A stretch of 64,000 nucleotides of DNA from Rhodobacteraceae bacterium EL53 (GCA_900313015.1 OMPR01000004.1:62001-126000), one strand, 5' to 3'; shown: positions 1 to 9,076, counted from the stretch's first letter. Notes: a model not told the origin generated them from the letters alone. Program-made: numbers and translations.

Positions 1-338
1 AGGCCTTTATGGCCGCGCGGATAGATCCCGACACGTTTCAAGCGATGGCGGCTTTGCGGCCCGGGACTGAGGTTCAGGATCTAGGCCCGGATGCGAACCT
101 GTCTATCTTGATGCCATCCTTTATGTTGTCGGAGGTTTCGCGAGCCTTTCAGATCGGATTTCTGGTCTTTTTACCGTTTCTGGTCATCGACCTCGTTGTG
201 GCTGCGGTGTTGATGTCGATGGGGATGATGATGGTGCCTCCGGCGACGGTCTCGCTGCCGTTCAAGTTGGCGTTCTTTGTGGTGGCGGATGGCTGGTCGC
301 TGATCGCGAGCGCGCTTGTGCGCAGCTATGCCTCGTAA
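1..338 (+). CDS. fliP: Flagellar biosynthetic protein FliP, C-terminal part (cut by window edge)
   Basis: This is the last ~112 codons of FliP, an inner-membrane component of the flagellar type III export gate. The reading frame is open from base 3, so the start lies outside the window. The visible part carries the family's C-terminal signature: MPSFMLSE, then AFQIGFL, a hydrophobic run with DLVVA, the very conserved [15 protein letters not shown], and a final hydrophobic helix ending in DGW. The stop is at 336-338. No other flagellar gene follows on this strand, so fliP is the last gene of its cluster here. Identity is secure from the motif run. Confidence 0.95.
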   Translation, partial: AFMAARIDPDTFQAMAALRPGTEVQDLGPDANLSILMPSFMLSEVSRAFQIGFLVFLPFLVIDLVVAAVLMSMGMMMVPPATVSLPFKLAFFVVADGWSLIASALVRSYAS

Positions 339-402
339 CTCATAGACCTCAACCGGTTCGCTGATCAGAGCAGGATATTCGGCGTTTCAGGCACTGCGCT
401 TT

Positions 403-1572
403 TCATGGATGATCTGATGGCTTTCGGGACACGCGGCGTATCGCGAGGAGCGTGACAGGAGGCCCCAAGATTTCAAATATGACGGTGCTGGTGATGGTAT
501 AGGCCATGATCGCCGTCTCCCATTGCGGAAACCGCTCGCCAGCGACCAGCGCCATGCCAACGGCCACCCCGGCTTGGGGCAGCAGTGCGGGACCATACCA
601 AAGTACCTCATTGCATGGAGCCCCGCCAAGACGGGCCCCAACAATGCCACCTGCAAGACGTCCAAGAATGCGCAAAACCACGAACATTGCGCCGGTCAGT
701 CCTAGCATTCTGAGCGCGTCAAATTCGAGCGATGCGCCAGCCAGCAAGAAGAACAAGATCATGAAAGGCCATTGGATGTGTTCAATTTCGTGGAAAGCGC
801 GATCATGATGGCGTGCGAAATTGGCGATTATGGCGCCTGCGGTCATGCCAGCGATGAGAAATGAAACCTCGGACCAGAGCGCGATGCCCGCCGTCAGAAA
901 CACAATGCCGATGGCTTCGGCCTGCATGGGTTCGCCGGGTTTCAGACGCCCGGTGAGAAAAGCCGCCGGGATGCCAATCCCGATGCCGAGGGCGACGGCC
1001 CCCCCCAATTCGTGAAACGTCCCGGACAGAACGCCCATCCATCCGTCGCTTTGGCCAGCAAGAACAAGTGCGACGCTGAAAACGATCAATCCCCACGCGT
1101 CGTCGATGGCTACGATGGCTTTGAGTGTATCGGTGAATCCGTTTTCGACGCCGGACTGCCGGATTACATCGGTCATCGCGGCTGGGGCGGTTGCGGTGGC
1201 AACTGCACCCAGCAACAGCGCCAACCCCGGATCCATACCAACAGCCGTCAGGCCGGCCGTTACCAACAGGATCGTAAAGGTCACGATCGCCAAAGAGATC
1301 GCGAGAATTGCGCGCCCGTGGCGCATGAGGTTCCCGTGTGAAATTGATCCGCCCAGCAGGAAGGACACCATTGTCAGCGCGATGATTGAGAGCGCATCAA
1401 ACCAGGCTGCGACCCCTTCTGGGATCAATCCAAGCCCTGCATTTCCAGCAGCCAAACCAAGAAGAAGAAGCAAAGTCACCCGCGGAAAGCGAGTGATGCG
1501 CCCAAATTCGTCAGCGGCCAATCCGGCCAGAAACAGAACGCCGAGCGTGATAAGGAAACCGGCAAGATCCAA
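403..1572 (-). CDS. Cation:proton antiporter (CPA2/KefB-like membrane domain)
   Basis: A 389-residue polytopic inner-membrane protein of the monovalent cation:proton antiporter superfamily. It has about 10-12 hydrophobic segments and the paired acidic motif AIDDAWG (D157, D158) in the ion-binding core. An upstream discontinuous-helix region reads ATATAPAA near residue 127. There is no C-terminal TrkA-N/RCK regulatory domain, so it is the transport domain only. The chosen start is a TTG at 1572, with an AAGGA-like ribosome-binding site upstream; an in-frame CTG lies two codons earlier. It is convergent with fliP (64 nt gap) and divergent from the cytochrome lipoprotein gene. Na+ versus K+ specificity cannot be read from the sequence. 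Confidence 0.85.
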   Translation of the reverse strand: MDLAGFLITLGVLFLAGLAADEFGRITRFPRVTLLLLLGLAAGNAGLGLIPEGVAAWFDALSIIALTMVSFLLGGSISHGNLMRHGRAILAISLAIVTFTILLVTAGLTAVGMDPGLALLLGAVATATAPAAMTDVIRQSGVENGFTDTLKAIVAIDDAWGLIVFSVALVLAGQSDGWMGVLSGTFHELGGAVALGIGIGIPAAFLTGRLKPGEPMQAEAIGIVFLTAGIALWSEVSFLIAGMTAGAIIANFARHHDRAFHEIEHIQWPFMILFFLLAGASLEFDALRMLGLTGAMFVVLRILGRLAGGIVGARLGGAPCNEVLWYGPALLPQAGVAVGMALVAGERFPQWETAIMAYTITSTVIFEILGPPVTLLAIRRVSRKPSDHP

Positions 1573-1604
1573 GGTCAGGGTATTCCTTTGGAATAAGAAA
1601 CTGT

Positions 1605-1620
1605 TGTGATCTTTATCATA
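1605..1620. promoter_or_regulatory. CRP/FNR-superfamily-type palindrome
   Basis: The site reads TGTGA-TCTTTA-TCATA, with an inner perfect TGAT-N4-ATCA core at 1607-1618. It resembles CRP (TGTGA-N6-TCACA) and FnrL/Dnr-type (TTGAT-N4-ATCAA) sites. It lies in the 203-nt divergent region between the antiporter and a c-type cytochrome gene, and oxygen- or redox-responsive control of the cytochrome would fit. No clear -10 element is visible. The same gap holds a possible 17-codon ORF (1638-1691, ATG behind AAAGGGGGG) that I cannot assign. Confidence 0.4.
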
Positions 1621-1775
1621 GGCTAAAGGGGGGCATTATGGAGTTTGCCAGTTTGAAGCAGGTGCCTGTGATTATTGTGGGTACGACATAACAGTCCCTG
1701 AATTAATTCAAAGGCCCCGATGACCCTGCCGGGATAGAGCGATACACTCAACATCATGAAATTGGAGGTGGGTGA

Positions 1776-2225
1776 GTGTATTTCGAGATGGGCGCAGATG
1801 GGCAAGCCAAGGTCTTTAGCATTTTGAAAGTGTTGAACTTTCTAAGCCTTACTCTTGCTGCGATGATTGGGTTGACGGCGTGTTCGGTTCAGGCCCCTCA
1901 ATCAGGAGCGACGCTGTACCGGGAGAACTGTCAGGTTTGTCATGGGCGTACAGGGGCAGGAGACGGACCGAATGCTGGTGACCTGCCGATTGCGCCCGCT
2001 AATCTGAGGCTGTTGGCCGAGGCGAATGGTGGCGTGTTTCCGACCGAGCAAGTGATGATAGAAATCTACGGATATCGTGGCAAAGATCTGGATGCTTTGA
2101 TGCCAGAGTTTGGCCCTGTGTTGGACAGTCCACAAGTCATTTGGACGGCAGCCGATGGTCGGGAGATTCCGACACCCTCGGCGTTAATCACGTTGGCGCA
2201 ATACCTGGAAACATTGCAGGATTGA
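1776..2225 (+). CDS. Cytochrome c lipoprotein (monohaem, class I-like)
   Basis: A 149-residue predicted lipoprotein with one haem c site. A hydrophobic stretch at ~17-35 ends in a lipobox LTAC (C36), so the protein should be anchored to a membrane facing the periplasm. The haem motif is CQVCH (C52, C55, H56), and M109 in LMPEF is the likely sixth ligand. The start is a GTG at 1776, four to five bases after GGAGGTGG. An in-frame ATG at 1788 is possible but has no comparable site. The electron-transfer partner is unknown, because the gene stands alone between the antiporter and a 382-nt gap. An upstream CRP/FNR-type palindrome hints at redox regulation. Confidence 0.85.
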   Translation: MYFEMGADGQAKVFSILKVLNFLSLTLAAMIGLTACSVQAPQSGATLYRENCQVCHGRTGAGDGPNAGDLPIAPANLRLLAEANGGVFPTEQVMIEIYGYRGKDLDALMPEFGPVLDSPQVIWTAADGREIPTPSALITLAQYLETLQD

Positions 2226-2607
2226 TGTGATGGGCTGCGTTATCAGAAGCAACGCATGTTTGCATCTATCGGTAATTAGCGACGCAAATGTGTGAGTGGG
2301 AAAAGTCAGGTGACGCCTGTTGCGCGGTCATAAGTTAATGGCTCCGTTGGGGGTATCTTCCTTATTTTTCCTACCCTTTTGGAAGGCTCCGGTTTCGATT
2401 TTAGAGATTGGAAAGAGGGGGCGTTTTGGAACGCGGTACAGCCCTGAAAGTTGGCAGAGTGAATGCCCCAGGTGTTTCGCTTAGCGGATAAGAACCGAGA
2501 AAGGCACACACCATTATAGCTTTACTTTGTACGAAAATGAGGGGCAAACGTACGTTTTGGCCGATCAGAATGGCTAAGCGGGCGCCCGAGAGCACCCGCC
2601 GTCACCT
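2226..2607. other. Gene-poor gap between cytochrome lipoprotein and manC
   Basis: A 382-nt stretch with no convincing gene on either strand. The short open frames on the minus strand (about 64-67 codons) lack ribosome-binding sites and recognisable protein character. The only clear structure is a GC-rich hairpin at 2578-2599, next to the manC stop. Confidence 0.6.
2578..2599 (-). terminator. Hairpin after manC
   Basis: An 8-bp stem (GCGGGTGC with GCGCCCGC on the minus strand, one G-U pair) and a 6-nt loop lie 9 nt past the manC stop. Only two T residues follow, so it is a weak intrinsic terminator or a 3'-end stabiliser. Confidence 0.5.
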
Positions 2608-4029
2608 TTATCCGCGCGAATACATGTCCTCGTATCGGATGATGTCATCTTCGCCCAGGTAGGCACCGGTTTGAACTTCGATCAGAACCATCGGCACTTT
2701 GCCGGGGTTTTCCATGCGGTGTACGGCCCCAAGCGGAATGTATACGGATTGATTTTCGCTGATCAGTCTAACCTCGTCATCGACCGTCACTTTGGCCGTG
2801 CCTTTGACGACGATCCAATGTTCGGACCGGTGGTGGTGGCTTTGCAGACTAAGCGCGGCCCCCGGATGTACCATGATGCGTTTGACCTGAAATCGCTCTC
2901 CGACTACGAGGCTTTCGAACCACCCCCAAGGACGGTGATCTTTTGGAAAGGACTCGGCTTGTTTGGCCTGTTTGGCTTTCAAGGCGTTTACAGCTTGTTT
3001 GACGTCTTGTGAGCGGGATTTGTCTGCGATCAGAACCGCATCGGGCATGGCAACGGCAACGATATTCTCTAACCCGATCCCGACAACCTCGAGGGAGTCA
3101 TCCTCGGACCGAAGGAGGGTGTTGTCGCAATCAATGGCAGTGGCTGGCCCGGAAATAGCCACGCCCCTTTCGTCGGGGTTGGATTCACGCAAGACAGAAT
3201 CCCAATCCCCTAAGTCAGACCAGCCCGCAGAAAACGGTACAACCGTCAGGTTTGTTGCGTGTTCCATGACGGCATAGTCGATTGAAATATCATCAACCTG
3301 ATCCCAAGCTTCTGGATCTAGTCGTAGAAATCCGAGATCAGGTTTTGCCTCTGTCACTGCGCGTTCAACAGGGTCAATCAATTGCGGTGCAAAAGCAGTG
3401 ACGGCTTCGAGTAAGGCGCGCGCAGAAAACAGAAAGATCCCAGCGTTCCACAAAAAATGATCTGAGGCGACCATCTGTTCAACTGTTTCGGCGTCCGGTT
3501 TTTCGACAAATCGCTTTAGTGCAATTGACGTGTTTGCGCAGCTTTCAGGTGCCGCAGTTAGCTCGAGGTATCCGTATCCGGTTTCGTGTCTCGTTGGGGT
3601 AATGCCAAATGTAACCAACTGGCCCTCTTTGGCTTCTTTGAGGCCAGCGTTTACAGCGTTACGAAAGGCTGCGCTGTCAGGAACAACGTGATCCGACGGG
3701 GCCACCAGCATCAGCGCGTCAGGATCGGATTTTGCCAGCCAAAGGGCTGCTGCCAGAATTGCAGGTGCTGTATTGCGCCCCGAAGGTTCAATCAAAACTG
3801 GGCCGGGATCGATCCCAATCTCGGCCAGTTGTTCGGTCACAATGAACCTGAATGCGGAATTCGTGAGAACCATAGGGGCGGCGTAATCTGGGCCGGACAG
3901 TCGCTTGGCCGAGGCTTGAAACAGGGTGTCCGTCCCAACCAGAGGGACAAACTGCTTGGGGTAGCTTTTTCTCGACAAGGGCCACAACCGGGTGCCCGAG
4001 CCGCCACATAGAAGAATGGGATGAATCAT
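2608..4029 (-). CDS. manC: Mannose-1-phosphate guanylyltransferase / mannose-6-phosphate isomerase
   Basis: A bifunctional type II phosphomannose isomerase/GDP-mannose pyrophosphorylase of 473 residues. It converts fructose-6-P to mannose-6-P and mannose-1-P plus GTP to GDP-mannose, the donor for exopolysaccharide or LPS sugars. The N-terminal nucleotidyltransferase signature is GGSGTRLWPLSR (residues 9-20), with FVEKP in the middle. The C-terminal cupin isomerase domain carries the metal cluster QSHHHRSEHW. The start at 4029 was chosen because MIHPILLCGG is the family N-terminus and AGGA lies just upstream. The longest frame, from 4074, adds 15 unlikely residues. No other sugar-nucleotide gene is adjacent. 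It is also called algA/cpsB in other species. Confidence 0.93.
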   Translation of the reverse strand: MIHPILLCGGSGTRLWPLSRKSYPKQFVPLVGTDTLFQASAKRLSGPDYAAPMVLTNSAFRFIVTEQLAEIGIDPGPVLIEPSGRNTAPAILAAALWLAKSDPDALMLVAPSDHVVPDSAAFRNAVNAGLKEAKEGQLVTFGITPTRHETGYGYLELTAAPESCANTSIALKRFVEKPDAETVEQMVASDHFLWNAGIFLFSARALLEAVTAFAPQLIDPVERAVTEAKPDLGFLRLDPEAWDQVDDISIDYAVMEHATNLTVVPFSAGWSDLGDWDSVLRESNPDERGVAISGPATAIDCDNTLLRSEDDSLEVVGIGLENIVAVAMPDAVLIADKSRSQDVKQAVNALKAKQAKQAESFPKDHRPWGWFESLVVGERFQVKRIMVHPGAALSLQSHHHRSEHWIVVKGTAKVTVDDEVRLISENQSVYIPLGAVHRMENPGKVPMVLIEVQTGAYLGEDDIIRYEDMYSRG

Positions 4030-4226
4030 TTGGGTCCTGTTCCCTTTACGCCAATGACGGGATGGTGCGTTCAAAGTGATGGCTCATCAAGTGTCGTATC
4101 GGCTTGAATTGGTTTTCTTTCCTATAGTGCACGACCCGAACCGTAAACTAAAGGCAAGGGGACCATTTTGAGGCGGTTCACGGTTGGAAAAAAGTAAAGG
4201 CGATAGTTTAACTCAGGATTGACAAG

Positions 4227-4245
4227 CCTGATCATTTTAATCAGG
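4227..4245. promoter_or_regulatory. Iron-Rhodo-box-type operator
   Basis: A 19-nt palindrome, CCTGATCATTTTAATCAGG, contains TGA-N9-TCA. That is the consensus reported for the Iron-Rhodo-box of Rhodobacterales iron regulons. It lies 73-91 nt before the imelysin start, immediately downstream of a TTGACA (4219-4224) that could be a -35 element. No good -10 element is evident at 16-18 nt. A repressor bound here would block the promoter when iron is sufficient. The regulator itself is not in the window. Confidence 0.7.
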
Positions 4246-4317
4246 TAAGGCGCAATCCTGATCTGAGCCGCACACTGGCTGCTAGATTTTTGAACTTGAT
4301 ATTGAGGACAAAACGAA

Positions 4318-5580
4318 ATGACATGCAGATTACTCGCGGCCACGGCGCTGACGCTTTCCTTTGCTGTTCCAGCTTTGGCTAACGACAAGGCCGCTGTTCT
4401 GGAAACATATGCCAATATCGCGCAGGCCGGGTACGAAGACAGCCTGAGCACTGCCAAAACATTGCAAGCCGCTGTTGATGCTCTGATCGCGACGCCGTCT
4501 GCCGAAACGTTGCAAGCCGCCAAAGCTGCATGGCTTGCTGCGCGTGTTCCGTATCAGCAGACCGAAGTGTTCCGGTTTGGCAATGCGATCGTGGATGACT
4601 GGGAAGGCAAAGTGAATGCCTGGCCATTGGACGAAGGTTTGATCGATTATGTCGACGCCAGCTATGGCGGCGCAACTGATGAAAACGCGAATGCGGTTTT
4701 GAATGTTGTGGCGACCCCCAACTTTGAACTGTCCGGTAAAGCCGTGGATGCGTCCGATATCACACCGGCGCTGTTGTCTGACACATTGCACGAGGCAGAG
4801 GGTGTCGAGTCAAACGTTGCGACTGGCTATCACGCGATTGAATTCCTGCTTTGGGGTCAGGATCTGAATGGGACCAATGCAGGCGCGGGCAACCGGTCGT
4901 GGACAGACTATGCTGCGGGTGAGAATTGCACCAACGGTAACTGTGATCGCCGAGGTGAGTATTTGAAGGCGTCAACTGACTTGTTGGTGAACGATCTGGC
5001 TTGGATGAGCGAACAATGGGCCACAGGCGGCGAAGCGCGTCAGAGCGTGATGCAGGACGAAAACGCCGGTATCGTGGCAATGCTGACAGGCATGGGCAGC
5101 TTGTCTTATGGCGAGCAAGCAGGTGAGCGCATGCGTCTTGGCCTGATGCTGAACGACCCCGAAGAAGAGCATGATTGTTTTTCCGACAACACACACAACA
5201 GCCACTACTTTGATGGTCTAGGTGTGCAGAACGTTTACCTGGGTCAATACGTCCGCGTGACCGGTGAACTAGTGTCAGGTGCGTCATTGTCTGATTTGGT
5301 CGTGGACACCGACAGCGGGTTGGACACGGAAATGAAAACCAAGCTGTCGACCACCATGATGGCGCTGGCGCGGATCAAAACCGCAGCCGAAGCTGGATTT
5401 GCCTATGACCAGATGTTGGAACGTGGAAATGCCGGTGGCGAGCAGTTGATCATGGGCGGTGTGAATGGCCTGACGGATCAGACGCGCACCATCCAACGGA
5501 TCGTCGCCTCTTTGAAATTGGATAGCGTTGAGTTTGAAGGGTCAGATTCCCTTGACAACCCAAGCGCCGTATTCCAGTAA
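4318..5580 (+). CDS. Imelysin family protein (IrpA/peptidase M75-like), iron-regulated
   Basis: A 420-residue exported protein of the imelysin (Peptidase_M75) family. These are periplasmic or surface proteins thought to bind iron rather than to act as peptidases. The signal peptide is cleaved after ALA (~21). The family motif GxHxxE is intact as GYHAIE (G170, H172, E175), followed by FLLWGQD. Two imelysin-like helical repeats fit the length. A pair CTNGNC near residue 205 and a later Cys could form disulphides. The ribosome-binding site GAGGA precedes the ATG. The gene is headed by the iron-box palindrome and followed after 66 nt by a beta-barrel gene. Iron acquisition is inferred from family and operator. 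Confidence 0.9.
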   Translation: MTCRLLAATALTLSFAVPALANDKAAVLETYANIAQAGYEDSLSTAKTLQAAVDALIATPSAETLQAAKAAWLAARVPYQQTEVFRFGNAIVDDWEGKVNAWPLDEGLIDYVDASYGGATDENANAVLNVVATPNFELSGKAVDASDITPALLSDTLHEAEGVESNVATGYHAIEFLLWGQDLNGTNAGAGNRSWTDYAAGENCTNGNCDRRGEYLKASTDLLVNDLAWMSEQWATGGEARQSVMQDENAGIVAMLTGMGSLSYGEQAGERMRLGLMLNDPEEEHDCFSDNTHNSHYFDGLGVQNVYLGQYVRVTGELVSGASLSDLVVDTDSGLDTEMKTKLSTTMMALARIKTAAEAGFAYDQMLERGNAGGEQLIMGGVNGLTDQTRTIQRIVASLKLDSVEFEGSDSLDNPSAVFQ

Positions 5581-5646
5581 GCGTTATGTTATAACGTTCA
5601 GCCAGTACCTCGGTCAGCCAAACGTTTCCTCTAAGAAAGTAGAAAA

Positions 5647-6657
5647 ATGAACACGAAGCTGATCGCGGCGCTGGTATGCGCTGCGCCATTTGTTGCGACC
5701 GCCGCGCAAGCACAGGAATTCACATGGGAAGGATCCCTGGAATTCACCCACGACAACACATTCAAGTCGGATGACCCGACAAAAGAGTTCGGCGCAACGG
5801 GCGCTACTTTGGACTTGAGCGCCGCCTATCAGTTCAATGAGACTTTTGGTGTTTTTGGGGCTTTGACTGGTGAAAACCTGAACGACGCCACACCTGCGGA
5901 CAAGCATTTCACCGACTGGGGTCTGTACGTCAAAGAGTTGGGATTCACCATTTCAACACAGCACGCCACTTTTGCTGTTGGTAAGGTTTCGCCGGTCTTT
6001 GGTATCGCGTGGGATGCGACAGCGGGCTATTTTGCTTCGGATCTGGCCGAAGATTATGAGCTGACTGAACAGCTAGGTGGTTTGGCCGAAGTAGAACTGG
6101 GCGATGCGGGTGCGTTGCATTTCGGTCTGTTCTTTGCCGATGATACTGCACTGAGCAAATCCGTTGGTTTCCGCCGTCCGCAAAACACGACAGCCGCAGG
6201 TGGGGCCGGAAATACTGGCAAGCTGAACAACGGCAGCGTGACCTGGGTCAAAGGGTTTAATGATACCGAAGTCCGTCTGGGTGTGCGGCGTCTGAGCGCC
6301 GGTATTGGCGATGTCAAAGATGAGACCGGCGTTGTGGCCAGTGTGCAGCATTCCTTTGCCAATCTGCCGTTGGATGCCTTTGCTGAATTTGCACAGTTTG
6401 AAGGCTTTGAAGGCACAGCAGACAAGGCAACCTATGCGACCTTGAATGCGGCCTACGCAATTGGTGAGGTCACATTGTCGGGCACCTATGCGCTGCGGGA
6501 TATTACTAATCGTGAAAAGACAGAGGTCCTGTCGATCGGTGCGGAATATGAATTTGGCGAGCGCTATTTGATCGGTGCTGCATTGGCACAGGTCAAAGAA
6601 GGTGCTGTTACAGATCAGGTTCTGGGTGTGAACTTTGAAATCGCGCTGGGTAGCTAA
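5647..6657 (+). CDS. Predicted outer-membrane beta-barrel (porin-like) protein
   Basis: A 336-residue protein with a signal peptide (cleavage after AAQA, ~22). It has an alternating hydrophobic/polar pattern rich in aromatic residues, typical of outer-membrane barrels: WEGSLEF, TWVKGF, LGVRRL, YALRD. The C-terminal strand resembles the usual barrel-assembly signal only loosely (FEIALGS). No TonB box or plug domain is visible, so it is not a TonB-dependent receptor. It sits between the iron-boxed imelysin gene and a strong terminator, so the two very likely form one iron-regulated transcript. An OM channel or partner for the imelysin is an inference; I do not recognise a specific family. Confidence 0.7.
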   Translation: MNTKLIAALVCAAPFVATAAQAQEFTWEGSLEFTHDNTFKSDDPTKEFGATGATLDLSAAYQFNETFGVFGALTGENLNDATPADKHFTDWGLYVKELGFTISTQHATFAVGKVSPVFGIAWDATAGYFASDLAEDYELTEQLGGLAEVELGDAGALHFGLFFADDTALSKSVGFRRPQNTTAAGGAGNTGKLNNGSVTWVKGFNDTEVRLGVRRLSAGIGDVKDETGVVASVQHSFANLPLDAFAEFAQFEGFEGTADKATYATLNAAYAIGEVTLSGTYALRDITNREKTEVLSIGAEYEFGERYLIGAALAQVKEGAVTDQVLGVNFEIALGS

Positions 6658-6711
6658 ACCCAGTCAGACTTCCCTTGGTTGCGTCTTTTCTTGATGACGC
6701 GTCTTTGACTT

Positions 6712-6736
6712 GGGCCGCAGTTTTGCGGCCCTTTTT
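6712..6736 (+). terminator. Strong rho-independent terminator after the imelysin/barrel transcript
   Basis: A perfect 8-bp stem GGGCCGCA/TGCGGCCC with a GTTT loop is followed directly by five T. It closes the imelysin-barrel unit 54 nt after the stop and separates it from bfd, which must have its own promoter in 6737-6851. Confidence 0.9.
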
Positions 6737-6851
6737 AAATCCGACAGTTTTTGTTGGAAAAGATAAATCCACACTGGACTCTGCAACCAAACTTGCTAAA
6801 TATCCGATCAATATAGTCAGGAATATGTGACGAACTCCAGGATACGCCCAT

Positions 6852-7145
6852 ATGATCGTTTGCCATTGCACAAATATCACGGATCACGAGATCCGCGCCG
6901 CCATCGATTGGATGCGCGCGTCAGATCCCGAAACGATCATCACACCTGGAAAAATCTATCACGCGCTGGGCAAGTCGGCTGATTGTGGCGGATGCATGCC
7001 GCTGTTTCTAGACACGATGCGCGCGAGTGATAGTCTCGAAGTCCCAATGCACCTCCGCTCTTTGCGAGTCGGAGCAACACAGGAGAGAAGACATGAAGGG
7101 CGATCCCAAGGTAATCGAATACCTCAACAAGTCGCTGCGCCATGA
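6852..7145 (+). CDS. bfd: Bacterioferritin-associated ferredoxin (Bfd-like)
   Basis: A 97-residue [2Fe-2S] protein. The N-terminal two thirds match Bfd: ligands CHC (C4, C6) near the start and CGGC (about residues 45-48) further on, with NITDHEIR between. Bfd docks on bacterioferritin and reduces the stored ferric core so that iron is released. The tail after about residue 60 is basic and unlike the short enzyme. It runs 53 nt into bfr in another frame, which is unusual and couples the two genes. No iron box is visible in front of it. Confidence 0.85.
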   Translation: MIVCHCTNITDHEIRAAIDWMRASDPETIITPGKIYHALGKSADCGGCMPLFLDTMRASDSLEVPMHLRSLRVGATQERRHEGRSQGNRIPQQVAAP

Positions 7146-7578
7146 GCTGACTGCGGTCAGCCAGTATTGGTTGCATTACCGGTTGCAGGAGGATTGGGGC
7201 CTGATTCATATGGCCAAGAAAAGCCGCGAAGAATCCATTGAGGAAATGGAACATGCGGACAAATTGATCGAACGGATCATTTTCCTTGAGGGCCACCCTA
7301 ACCTGCAGAAATTGGATTCACTGAGAATTGGGCAGACACCCAAGGAAACGCTGGAATGTGATTTGGCCGCAGAGCAAGATGCGCGCGCGCTCTATATTGA
7401 AGCGCGGGAACATTGCAGCACAGTTGGCGATTACGTCACGATGAAACTGTTTGAAACACTGATTGCGGACGAAGAGGGTCACATCGATTTTCTTGAAACG
7501 CAGCTGGAACTACATGATCGGGTTGGACCTGAAAACTATGCGCATCTCAATGCGGTCAAAATGGACGAAGCCGAATAA
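7093..7578 (+). CDS. bfr: Bacterioferritin
   Basis: A 161-residue haem-containing ferritin that stores iron in a 24-mer in the cytoplasm. All key residues are present: ferroxidase ligands E18, E51, H54, E94, E127 and H130, and the haem-binding M52. The start MKGDPKVI is the standard family N-terminus and lies behind GGAGAGAAG. The bfd frame overlaps its start by 53 nt, and the next gene starts 29 nt before its stop, so the three are probably translationally coupled. Confidence 0.97.
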   Translation: MKGDPKVIEYLNKSLRHELTAVSQYWLHYRLQEDWGLIHMAKKSREESIEEMEHADKLIERIIFLEGHPNLQKLDSLRIGQTPKETLECDLAAEQDARALYIEAREHCSTVGDYVTMKLFETLIADEEGHIDFLETQLELHDRVGPENYAHLNAVKMDEAE

Positions 7579-9076
7579 ACTGGCTTGGGTGGTTGCTGTA
7601 AGCACAGCGACCACCGCTCTTGCGGGGGATCTGAGTGACCCGCATCTTGATACCTTACCGAGAACCCAAGCAGAAATCGCGCGGATCCGTGATGTCACGG
7701 CGCCGGCCGTTGATTTCACCCAAGCCGAAGTGTTTGAGGAAAAACCAGCCGGGGCTGCAACAGTACGCGTGCGGTCAAATGCAGATGCGTTTTCGCAACC
7801 CTCAGGCAACATGGAGTTCGAGCGCGAGCTGGATTTCAAGCTGGGCAACGGGTTGTTCAAAAAGCTGTGGGTGTCTTCGCCTTCGTCGACTCTGGCGTCG
7901 GATGGGTTGGGACCGCTATACAATGCGCGATCCTGCCAGAGGTGCCACATCAAGGATGGGCGGGGTCATCCGCCAAATGGCCCGGATGATAGTTCGGTCT
8001 CTATGTTCTTACGTGTGTCTGTGCCCGGCGGGGAGGCAATTACCGAGATCAAAGACTATCTGGCGACGCAGCCAGAGCCCACGTATGGCGGGCAGCTTCA
8101 GGATTTCTCGCTGCCCGGTCATGCGGCAGAATACCGATTGGATATCCAATATGAAGAGATCGCCGTAACGCTTGGTGATGGGGAAACCGTATCGCTGCGG
8201 CAACCCACGTATCGCGCGCTGGATCTGGGCTATGGCCCGATGCAAGCCGGCGCAATGCTAAGCCCTCGCGTCGCACCGCAGATGATTGGTCTTGGATTGC
8301 TGGAGGCCATTCCTGCGGCTGACATTCTGAAAGGCGCGGACCCTAATGATGACGATGGGGATGGCATATCGGGGCGGGCAAATATTGTGTGGTCTCGTGA
8401 GTTTGACAAACCGATGTTGGGCCGGTTTGGCCTAAAAGCCGGATCGCCCACGGTGAATGATCAATCTTCGGCGGCGTTCAATGGCGACATCGGGATTTCG
8501 ACCCCGCTGTATCCCTTGGCATGGGGGGACTGCACCGAGGCGCAGGAGGACTGTCAAGCCGCCCCACACGGTGACGGCGATTCGCGCGGCCAAGAAGTGG
8601 ATGTGGTGGGGATGCAGTTGGTGACATTTTACAGCCGCAATCTCGCCGTTCCGGCACGCCGCGATGTTGAGGACCCAGAAGTCTTGCAGGGCAAGCAGAT
8701 CTTTTACCAAACGGGATGTATCAGCTGTCACACGCCTAAGTTTGTCACCCATCGCTTGGTGGATCAGCCTGAGCAGAGTTTTCAGCTGATTTGGCCCTAT
8801 AGCGATATGCTGTTGCACGATATGGGCGAGGGGTTGGCAGATAATCGCCCTGAAGCCCGCGCAACGGGTCGGGAATGGCGCACTCCACCGCTGTGGGGTA
8901 TCGGGCTGACTGAACAAGTCAGCGGTCATACGCAATTCCTACATGATGGTCGCGCCCGTTCGTTGCTCGAGGCGGTGTTGTGGCATGGCGGCGAGGCGGC
9001 GGATCAACGGGACGCTGTGATCAATATGTCAAAAGCGGACCGTACGGCCCTTATTCGATTTTTGGAGAGTCTTTGA
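7550..9076 (+). CDS. Di-haem oxidoreductase, DUF1111 family
   Basis: A 508-residue periplasmic protein with two c-type haem sites, CQRCH (129-133) and CISCH (390-394). An acidic [15 protein letters not shown] loop (264-278) probably binds calcium, as in this family. The chosen start at 7550 gives a good signal peptide: a basic N-region, a hydrophobic core, and cleavage after ALA at ~25. The longer frame from 7463 lies wholly inside bfr and is unlikely. The family is distantly related to di-haem peroxidases and is recurrently found beside imelysin genes in iron-regulated clusters, as here. A redox role on iron in the periplasm is inferred. Confidence 0.88.
   Translation: MRSKWTKPNKLAWVVAVSTATTALAGDLSDPHLDTLPRTQAEIARIRDVTAPAVDFTQAEVFEEKPAGAATVRVRSNADAFSQPSGNMEFERELDFKLGNGLFKKLWVSSPSSTLASDGLGPLYNARSCQRCHIKDGRGHPPNGPDDSSVSMFLRVSVPGGEAITEIKDYLATQPEPTYGGQLQDFSLPGHAAEYRLDIQYEEIAVTLGDGETVSLRQPTYRALDLGYGPMQAGAMLSPRVAPQMIGLGLLEAIPAADILKGADPNDDDGDGISGRANIVWSREFDKPMLGRFGLKAGSPTVNDQSSAAFNGDIGISTPLYPLAWGDCTEAQEDCQAAPHGDGDSRGQEVDVVGMQLVTFYSRNLAVPARRDVEDPEVLQGKQIFYQTGCISCHTPKFVTHRLVDQPEQSFQLIWPYSDMLLHDMGEGLADNRPEARATGREWRTPPLWGIGLTEQVSGHTQFLHDGRARSLLEAVLWHGGEAADQRDAVINMSKADRTALIRFLESL

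Noticed and set aside
2306-2595. Two short minus-strand frames in the gap after the cytochrome lipoprotein
   Set aside because: No ribosome-binding sites and no protein-like composition.
7463-7549. Upstream extension of the DUF1111 gene
   Set aside because: The extra 29 codons lie wholly inside bfr, would bury the signal peptide, and have no ribosome-binding site.
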